A stretch of 9,984 nt of DNA from a bacterium (GTDB lineage Bacteria > Patescibacteriota > Microgenomatia > JAADGY01), in contig JAADGY010000013.1 of the NCBI GenBank assembly GCA_013152165.1, positions 1-9,984 of the forward strand, written 5' to 3'. How positions within the stretch are numbered: the first letter of the stretch is position 1; the number at the start of each line of letters is the position of its first letter. Below are positions 6,416 through 9,984 of this stretch, piece after piece. The notes below the pieces were generated by a model, which had not been told where the DNA came from, did not search any database, and saw only the letters and a program-made list of their open reading frames with translations. Position numbers and translations under genes: made by a program.

Positions 6416-7021
6416 TTAAGAAACTGTGATAGTAACCGTAGATGAATAATCACCGGCCGGAGTATTGGCTGGCACCGTCAGCAAAATACCCAAATCCGAT
6501 GAATATCTTCCCATACCGGATCCGGCCGAAGCCGTTATCCAAGTCAGGGCGTTTGAGGTTCCATCATCATCCGTATCTGTCAACGAAGTCGATGAACCTA
6601 AACTGACCCCAGTCGAGGAACCGCTCAAAACCGTTAAGTTCTGAGGCGTAACCGTAAAATTGGTTACATCAATAGTTCCCTTACTGCTGGTTAAGTCGGT
6701 AAACGTTGCCGTTGCCGTCCAACCTGGTTCATCAGTCGTGTTATAACCACGCGCGTTATCAACTAAGTAGCCGGTAGCTGTTCCGGTCATAGTTTGATCC
6801 GACGTACTGGTTATAATCGAGCCCAAACTGACATCGGTTGGGGCTTGATGGGTTAAAAGTCCCCCATTAGCTACCAACGACACCACCGTTACCCCGTCAT
6901 TGCCCAGGGCACTGTTGCCTGTTTGGCCCAAACTATAAGCATAAGTATTGACAGCCGCCCCCAACGTCAAGCTCAAGACAGAGACAAGGGCAGCTGCTTT
7001 TTTAAGCAGGTCTCTATGCAT
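6416..7021 (-). CDS. Small secreted WxL-like protein
   Basis: This 201-aa exported protein has a signal peptide (about 1-29, ending VNTYAYS) followed by one Ser/Thr/Gly-rich beta domain and no membrane anchor. Its pattern matches the C-terminal 135 residues of the 515-aa protein: YLVDNARG...EPGW at 85-101 for VDDRSSQPGW, FTVTP at 122-126, GMGRYSS at 169-175, and VPANTPAGDY at 183-192 for IPANTPAGDY. This is the layout of WxL domains (Ig-like fold, V.D.RG..GW then GdY..T), but the WxL residues themselves are degenerate: W101-T-A, and VTITVS at the end. The gene overlaps the upstream gene by 8 bases (ATGCATAG) and has a near-perfect ribosome binding site. Together with the terminator right behind it, this suggests an abundant surface protein. 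Confidence 0.85.
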   Translation of the reverse strand: MHRDLLKKAAALVSVLSLTLGAAVNTYAYSLGQTGNSALGNDGVTVVSLVANGGLLTHQAPTDVSLGSIITSTSDQTMTGTATGYLVDNARGYNTTDEPGWTATATFTDLTSSKGTIDVTNFTVTPQNLTVLSGSSTGVSLGSSTSLTDTDDDGTSNALTWITASAGSGMGRYSSDLGILLTVPANTPAGDYSSTVTITVS

Positions 7022-7538
7022 ATTTCTTCACCTCCTTTCTCAAAAAACTTACTAATACGTTAGGGAATGTCTTTGTTAAACCAGGAATTACCAGCAGCCC
7101 CATTAACAATCCAACCGGCAAAACATACGCTCCGGAGCCAATCTGCCAACCCGCCTCAATCGTCGCCAGCTTCACCCACTTGCCCCCGGTCTTAGCATAC
7201 AAATTAACTTTTTCCTTCCCTATAACAATGTTATTATCAGACCAGCGCAGCTCCACCCTGCCCTTCTTCAAGGCCGACACCACCACCTCGTGGTCAAACA
7301 CCCACTCATGCTTTATCCGGCCTCGGCTGTTTAAAATCACTACTTTCAATGCTTTCTGCCAAACTTTATCAGCCGGATTGACCACCTCAAAACTCAGCAG
7401 CCGGCTCCTGCCGTCAATTACATAAGAAATCGGGGTTATTTCGTTACTTGCCTCCCTTGCCCAGCTTGCCGGCAGCCTGCTGACGCTAAAACTAACCACA
7501 ACCGCTGCGCCAATCACCAATCCAACAATTTCTTTCAT
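7014..7538 (-). CDS. Membrane-anchored single-domain surface protein, unrecognised family
   Basis: This 174-aa protein has an N-terminal signal peptide or anchor (about 1-27, IVGLVIGAAVVVSFSVS), one beta-rich extracellular region (about 35-130: SRLLSFEVVNPADKVW, VELRWSDNNI, KVNLYAKT), a transmembrane helix (about 137-155, GAYVLPVGLLMGLLV) and a short basic cytoplasmic tail. I do not recognise a named family; the layout (exported Ig-like domain plus C-terminal helix) mirrors the DUF916-like proteins further along the cluster. It is the first gene of the cluster, and its last codons overlap the start of the WxL-like gene, so the two are probably translated together. The upstream ribosome binding site is weak (AAAGG about 9 bases before the ATG). 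Confidence 0.75.
   Translation of the reverse strand: MKEIVGLVIGAAVVVSFSVSRLPASWAREASNEITPISYVIDGRSRLLSFEVVNPADKVWQKALKVVILNSRGRIKHEWVFDHEVVVSALKKGRVELRWSDNNIVIGKEKVNLYAKTGGKWVKLATIEAGWQIGSGAYVLPVGLLMGLLVIPGLTKTFPNVLVSFLRKEVKKYA
7028..7038 (-). promoter_or_regulatory. Near-perfect ribosome binding site of the small WxL-like gene
   Basis: AAAGGAGGTGA on the minus strand matches the 16S rRNA anti-Shine-Dalgarno almost completely, 6 bases before the ATG at 7021. It lies inside the end of the upstream gene. It is the longest such match among the genes in this window, which implies high translation. Confidence 0.8.
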
Positions 7539-7574
7539 GAGGGCAGACCTTTTATGTTTTTGTTAAGTAACTAT

Positions 7575-7593
7575 ACATATTGGTAACATATTG
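7575..7593. repeat. Two 8-bp direct repeats 11 bp apart in the divergent promoter region
   Basis: ACATATTG occurs at 7575-7582 and again at 7586-7593, about one helical turn apart, between the divergent starts at 7538 and 7627. The second copy touches the plus-strand -35 box. A TTGAC...GTCAA inverted repeat (7591-7595, 7605-7609) lies next to it. The arrangement is what a regulator's tandem operator would look like; a minus-strand TTGACA (7604-7609) and TATAGT (7570-7575) exist but are not spaced as one promoter. Confidence 0.5.
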
Positions 7594-7619
7594 ACTTTTG
7601 TTTTGTCAAGCTCCAAAAT
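7591..7619 (+). promoter_or_regulatory. Possible promoter of the plus-strand membrane protein ORF
   Basis: TTGACT (7591-7596) and CAAAAT (7614-7619) are 17 bases apart on the plus strand. The predicted transcript start falls at about 7626-7627, right at the ATG (7627), and there is no Shine-Dalgarno sequence before it. This points to a leaderless message if the promoter is real. Confidence 0.4.
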
Positions 7620-7626
7620 AAAAACC

Positions 7627-8004
7627 ATGGTTGACACCCAGCACCTTCTAACAAGCACCCTTTTTATCTTTCTTTTCCTCTTAATTTTTACCTCTATTAC
7701 CTTGATCATTATCTCCTTTAATCAACCGGATCCCAACCCCCTGGCCTCCCTTAAGCACAATATTCCCTTTATCATCATCGTCCTTGCCACCCTCTCTCTT
7801 ATCATCAGCCTGCCCTTAAACATTTTTGCCCGCGAAATAGTCGTCACCAAAGACACCTTCCAGATTTATTTAAAAATAACCGAATCGCCGATCACTCCGA
7901 CCCCTACCCCCTTCTATCCTCACAACCAATCAGTTTTCTCTAATTTCTCCACTAATTTTTTTACACCCTTGCTTAACTTGCTTGAAAAACTCAATATCTT
8001 CTAA
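7627..8004 (+). CDS. Small two-helix membrane protein, unrecognised
   Basis: This is a 125-aa frame starting at MVDTQ; a TTG start 36 bases upstream is possible but would lie inside the -35 box. It has two hydrophobic segments (about 8-30, TLFIFLFLLIFTSITLII, and about 46-67, IPFIIIVLATLSLIISLP), then a stretch with TPTPTP (91-96) and a C-terminal tail rich in F, N and S. I recognise no family. It is the only plus-strand gene and is divergent from the surface cluster and convergent with the deoxyribosyltransferase-like gene, the stops being 5 bases apart. The plus strand here is pyrimidine-rich, which makes chance open frames longer, and there is no ribosome binding site, so it might not be a gene. 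Confidence 0.45.
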   Translation: MVDTQHLLTSTLFIFLFLLIFTSITLIIISFNQPDPNPLASLKHNIPFIIIVLATLSLIISLPLNIFAREIVVTKDTFQIYLKITESPITPTPTPFYPHNQSVFSNFSTNFFTPLLNLLEKLNIF

Positions 8005-8009
8005 ACACC

Positions 8010-8597
8010 CTACTTTCGGCCGACCGAAGCCGGATACTCAGGATTTGACCGCATGTCCTTTTCCAACAACTGCCTAATATAAACAGACCTGGGCAGCCTT
8101 CTTCTTTTAGCTACCCATTGCAGGTAGTTGCTTAGGTACCTTGGCAGCAAAAAATTAAACCTAACCTCCTTACCCGATTGAGAATCCGCCATTATCCGCT
8201 TTAACACCCCGCCCAACCCATCCAATGTGTATGGATAAACATTAATCATGTCATAATCCACCGTGGCAATAAGCAAAGGCGTCTCATCCTTGACATGCAG
8301 CACCGCTATCGGCTTGCCCATATCAGCCGCCACCGAAATTTCATAACCAACATTAGTCGAAGGATAGGTCACCTCTGCTAAAACCAAATCTGCCTGCTGA
8401 ATCAACCGCCGCGACTCCATAAAAAACTCAGCCAGTTCTTCCTTGCTCTTTTTCAGCACTTTCTGCAAATCTTCCGTTAATATTTTTTTGTTTAAAATTT
8501 GGCATCCCAGCTCATCTTCCAATATCGAACATATCCGCCTGTAGTTTTCTCCTAAAATCGGTTTACCTCTTAAGGATGTGGTAAAAAATACTTTCAT
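8010..8597 (-). CDS. Nucleoside 2-deoxyribosyltransferase-like domain fused to a ribbon-helix-helix-like C-terminus
   Basis: I infer 195 aa from MKVFFTTSLRG, because a GAGGGGGTG lies directly before that ATG; upstream in-frame ATGs at 8615 and 8636 are less likely. Residues 1-135 resemble the nucleoside 2-deoxyribosyltransferase (NDT) family: an N-terminal beta strand with TSLRG, QADLVLAEV at 68-76, then PSTNVGYEISVAADMGKPI at 79-97. E86 is the likely catalytic glutamate by analogy. These enzymes exchange the base of deoxynucleosides. Residues 146-182 look like a ribbon-helix-helix DNA-binding unit: strand VRFNFLLPR, helix LSNYLQWVAKRRR, helix RSVYIRQLLEKDM. It follows recR after 82 bases and may be co-transcribed with it or use its own promoter. 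It could be a salvage enzyme, or a nucleotide-sensing regulator built on the NDT fold. Confidence 0.75.
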   Translation of the reverse strand: MKVFFTTSLRGKPILGENYRRICSILEDELGCQILNKKILTEDLQKVLKKSKEELAEFFMESRRLIQQADLVLAEVTYPSTNVGYEISVAADMGKPIAVLHVKDETPLLIATVDYDMINVYPYTLDGLGGVLKRIMADSQSGKEVRFNFLLPRYLSNYLQWVAKRRRLPRSVYIRQLLEKDMRSNPEYPASVGRK

Positions 8598-8606
8598 CAC
8601 CCCCTC

Positions 8607-8636
8607 ATTGTACATAAATACACCACACTTACACAA
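8607..8636 (-). promoter_or_regulatory. Weak candidate promoter of the deoxyribosyltransferase-like gene
   Basis: On the minus strand, TTGTGT (8631-8636) and TACAAT (8607-8612) are separated by 18 bases, with a TG just before the -10 box. The predicted transcript would begin about 3 bases before the ATG at 8597. Two TACAC repeats 11 bp apart (8619-8623 and 8630-8634) lie between the boxes. Because the transcript would exclude the GAGGGGGTG, co-transcription with recR remains as likely. Confidence 0.3.
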
Positions 8637-8679
8637 CCACTAACTATACTAAAAACACACCTTAAATGGCTTTTGTTTT

Positions 8680-9282
8680 TTAACTTCGGTTCTCAAACGC
8701 ACTTTTTAGCGTCATCGGGTCTACATACTCAATCCCACTGCCGACCGACAAGCCTCTAGCCAAGCGAGTAACCTTTATATCAGGCCGCAGCCTCTTTATT
8801 TCCTTTTCCAAAAACATGGCTGTTGTTTCCCCCTCTACCGTCGGATTGGTCGCCAATATCACCTCGCGGATCTCCGCCTCATCCGCCAGCCTGTCAAATA
8901 ACTGAGGGATAAACAAATCCTCCGGCCCGATCCCATCTAAAGGGTTCAGGTGGCCATGCAAGACATGGTATAGCCCCCTAAAAACTCTGGCCTTCTCTAA
9001 ATTCCACAAATCCAAAGGCTGTTCAACCACACATATCACCTGCTTGTCCCTTTTTTCAGACTTGCACACCTCGCACAACCTATCCTCCGCTAAATTAAAA
9101 CAGCTCTCACACAAATGGACTCTATCCTTCACCTTCATCAAACTGTCAGCTAAATTCTGCACTTTTACCTTCGGCATATGGACCACCGCCATCGCCAGCT
9201 TCTGCGCGCTCCTTGCACCTATGCCGGGCAGCTGCTTTAAAGCTTGTATCAGCCCGTCTAATGACTTAATCTGACCTTCCAT
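8680..9282 (-). CDS. recR: Recombination mediator protein RecR
   Basis: This 200-aa protein acts with RecO (and RecF) to load RecA on SSB-coated single-stranded DNA. It has the full family layout: helix-hairpin-helix LPGIGARSAQKLA (18-30), a zinc site of four cysteines (C58, C61, C70, C73), a Toprim domain with E87 in ICVVEQPLDLW (83-93), then ATNPTVEGETTA (144-155), and the terminal LARGLSVGSGIEYVD (174-188). Length matches the family. The ATG at 9282 lies 9 bases behind the ybaB stop and has only a poor ribosome binding site, consistent with coupling to ybaB. The ybaB-recR pair is widely conserved (often behind dnaX, which is not in this window). Confidence 0.97.
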   Translation of the reverse strand: MEGQIKSLDGLIQALKQLPGIGARSAQKLAMAVVHMPKVKVQNLADSLMKVKDRVHLCESCFNLAEDRLCEVCKSEKRDKQVICVVEQPLDLWNLEKARVFRGLYHVLHGHLNPLDGIGPEDLFIPQLFDRLADEAEIREVILATNPTVEGETTAMFLEKEIKRLRPDIKVTRLARGLSVGSGIEYVDPMTLKSAFENRS

Positions 9283-9291
9283 ACTCTAAAC

Positions 9292-9564
9292 TTACATGCC
9301 AAACATACTGCCTAAAGCCATCGCTCTTTTAGCCGCCTTTTTTTGAGCTTTCTTAAGCGCCTCGTTGATGACCTCCCTTAACAACTCTTGCTCCTCGCCA
9401 TCCATCCAAATCTCCTTTATCTTCAAAGTGCCGCTTACCAACACCTTAATGCCACCCTTTTCAGCTTCTACTTCTTCCTGCTCCAGCTCCCTTTCCAGCG
9501 CTTTGGCCTGCTGAGCCATCTTCATCATTTTCTTACCTTGTGCAAATTTATCCATCAAACCCAT
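9292..9564 (-). CDS. ybaB: YbaB/EbfC family nucleoid-associated protein
   Basis: This 90-aa protein is a small DNA-binding protein that forms dimers and coats DNA. The family pattern is clear: MDKFAQGKKMMKMAQQAKALERELEQEEVEAEKGGIKVLVSGTLKIKEI is the usual N-terminal helix followed by the beta hairpin, and LLREVINEALKKAQKKAAKRA (60-80) is the C-terminal helix; it ends GSMFGM. It is somewhat shorter than the usual 100-110 aa. AAGGAGG (9569-9575) supports the ATG at 9564 over a second ATG three codons later. It is the first gene of the ybaB-recR operon, behind a strong promoter. Confidence 0.93.
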   Translation of the reverse strand: MGLMDKFAQGKKMMKMAQQAKALERELEQEEVEAEKGGIKVLVSGTLKIKEIWMDGEEQELLREVINEALKKAQKKAAKRAMALGSMFGM

Positions 9565-9604
9565 AAATCCTCCTTACTTAATTAAACCTATTAAACACAT
9601 ATGT

Positions 9605-9633
9605 AGTATATAACATCCCCTTTTTCCTGTCCA
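9605..9633 (-). promoter_or_regulatory. Promoter of ybaB-recR
   Basis: On the minus strand, TGGACA (9628-9633) and TATACT (9605-9610) are separated by exactly 17 bases; each matches the sigma-70-type consensus in 5 of 6 positions. The transcript would begin near 9598, giving a leader of about 33 bases with the AAGGAGG. Confidence 0.75.
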
Positions 9634-9687
9634 AAAAGCTTTAAATCCTGCTCCTCCGCCTATTCCATTTAAAGGAGTGGATTAGAT

Positions 9688-9709
9688 CACACTCTCGGAG
9701 TGTGTTTTT
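9688..9709 (+). terminator. Terminator-like hairpin 1
   Basis: CACACTC (9688-9694), loop TCG, GAGTGTG (9698-9704), followed by TTTTT on the plus strand. No plus-strand gene lies upstream, so it is not an ordinary end-of-gene terminator. An upstream GAGTG (9675-9679) can pair with the CACTC of the left arm and would disrupt the hairpin. Confidence 0.6.
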
Positions 9710-9751
9710 AGGTCAGTTACCCTCCCCTTTCGTTCCCGGAAGTGTTCTCTT

Positions 9752-9774
9752 AACACTCCCAGAGTGTTTTTTTT
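9752..9774 (+). terminator. Terminator-like hairpin 2
   Basis: AACACTC (9752-9758), loop CCA, GAGTGTT (9762-9768), with T from 9767 through 9774 on the plus strand. An upstream AGTGTT (9741-9746) can pair with AACACT, giving a mutually exclusive alternative to the terminator. Confidence 0.65.
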
Positions 9775-9798
9775 GGAATAGTTGCCCTCTCCCACTCA

Positions 9799-9834
9799 CG
9801 ATCCTGGATCGTCACGGGTGACGATCCAGGATCG
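9799..9834. repeat. Perfect 17-bp palindrome with nested smaller palindromes
   Basis: CGATCCTGGATCGTCAC (9799-9815) and its exact reverse complement (9818-9834) are separated by only GG. Each arm itself contains an odd palindrome: CGATCC-T-GGATCG on the left, CGATCC-A-GGATCG on the right. There is no T-run on either side, so it is not a typical terminator. Confidence 0.85.
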
Positions 9835-9854
9835 AAAATGGGTTAGATTTGAAA

Positions 9855-9884
9855 ATTGGATAATTGGAATTTCATTGGACATTG
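9855..9884 (+). repeat. Short degenerate ATTGGA array
   Basis: ATTGG occurs at 9855, 9863 and 9874, and ATTG again at 9881, with irregular spacing of 8, 11 and 7 bases. It lies between the palindrome and the GC-rich hairpin, in the same position relative to a hairpin as the heptad arrays elsewhere in the window. Confidence 0.5.
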
Positions 9885-9922
9885 CCCGCCTCGACTCGCG
9901 GAGCTTGTCAACGCGAGGCGGG
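9885..9922. repeat. GC-rich stem-loop
   Basis: CCCGCCTCG (9885-9893) and CGAGGCGGG (9914-9922) form a perfect 9-bp stem around a 20-base loop. An alternative 6-bp pairing inside (CTCGCG at 9895-9900 with CGCGAG at 9912-9917) competes with it. Its sequence is unrelated to hairpins A and B. Confidence 0.7.
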
Positions 9923-9932
9923 GTCCCTGTCC

Positions 9933-9984
9933 CTTTTATCTTTAGGCTTTATGAACTTGATGAACTCATTTCAACTTTTAACTT
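9933..9984 (+). repeat. Heptad array next to the GC-rich hairpin, cut by the window end
   Basis: Seven-base units CTTTTAT, CTTTAGG and CTTTATG start at 9933, 9940 and 9947. A short irregular part follows, then TTCAACT (9970) and TTTAACT (9977). The last unit is identical to the first two units of the array at 47-60. The array continues beyond the window. Confidence 0.65.

Larger units (their letters stand above)
9674..9789 (+). repeat. Tandem duplication, 64-bp period, each copy with a terminator-like hairpin
   Basis: Two diverged copies start with GGA at 9674 and 9738. They share GGA...GTG, then ACACTC (9689, 9753), a 3-base loop, GAGTGT, a T-run, and then AGTTRCCCTC at about 9715 and 9780. 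The spacing between equal elements is 64 bases. The gene-free stretch from 9565 to the window end contains these hairpins, the palindrome at 9799, the hairpin at 9885 and the degenerate arrays; I see no protein-coding gene or tRNA in it. Confidence 0.65.

Noticed and set aside
7604..7609. Minus-strand TTGACA as the -35 box of the surface cluster
   Set aside because: At 16-18 bases spacing only TTACCA-like sequence is found; the better TATAGT (7570-7575) is 28 bases away. No convincing single promoter could be assigned.
8015..8028. TTCGG...CCGAA hairpin between the convergent genes as a terminator
   Set aside because: The stem is only 5 bp, no T-run follows on either strand, and it lies within the last codons of the minus-strand gene.
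9641..9660. Sequence resembling the 3' end of a tRNA-Ser (AAATCCTGCTCCTCCGCC)
   Set aside because: The upstream bases do not pair with CCTGC to form a T-stem, the T-loop lacks TTC, no matching 5' acceptor strand (GGAGGAG-like) exists in the preceding 90 bases, and CCA is not encoded. At most it could be a fragment.
9565..9984. Replication origin in the hairpin-rich region
   Set aside because: I see no cluster of DnaA boxes (TTATCCACA-like) and no dnaA or dnaN nearby; hairpins alone are not sufficient evidence.

Overview
The window looks like chromosomal DNA of a small-genome bacterium, most likely Candidate Phyla Radiation (Patescibacteria, possibly Microgenomates-like). That placement is inference from the compact housekeeping operons, the short YbaB, the abundance of Ig-like/cohesin/WxL-like surface proteins, and intergenic hairpins followed by 7-bp repeats. 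No rRNA or other decisive phylogenetic marker is present. The standard genetic code fits: TGA serves as a stop (ssb and the DUF916-like gene). All confident genes are on the minus strand; only one small membrane-protein ORF is on the plus strand.

Read in the direction of transcription (right to left): (1) 9984-9565 is a gene-free, repeat-rich region. It holds two tandem terminator-like hairpins, a perfect 17-bp palindrome, a GC-rich hairpin and degenerate 7-bp arrays. (2) A strong promoter (9605-9633) drives ybaB/ebfC and recR. An unusual fusion of a nucleoside 2-deoxyribosyltransferase-like domain with a ribbon-helix-helix-like C-terminus follows. (3) A divergent intergenic region (7539-7626) separates a small plus-strand membrane protein from the surface-protein cluster. 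(4) The surface cluster (7538-2326) encodes a membrane-anchored Ig-like protein, a small secreted WxL-like protein with a near-perfect ribosome binding site, a terminator, a large secreted protein with a C-terminal WxL-like domain, a 62-aa basic protein, a DUF916-like membrane protein and a second membrane protein of similar layout. (5) A separately promoted secreted cohesin-domain protein with an MPVTG-type C-terminus (2124-1456) follows. (6) The classic rpsF-ssb-rpsR operon (1397-88) comes last, with its own promoter and a hairpin plus heptad repeat beyond it.

The WxL-like/DUF916-like genes together resemble the cell-surface complexes of Gram-positive bacteria, in which DUF916/DUF3324 proteins (WxLIP) hold WxL proteins on the cell wall. 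Here the components are diverged and individually membrane-anchored, suggesting a CPR version of such a surface complex. The other notable items are an SSB whose partner-binding DDLPF tip is buried 88 residues from the C-terminus, a repeated hairpin-plus-heptad element that has supplied the C-terminal codons of one surface gene, and tandem hairpins that can form alternative terminator/antiterminator pairs.
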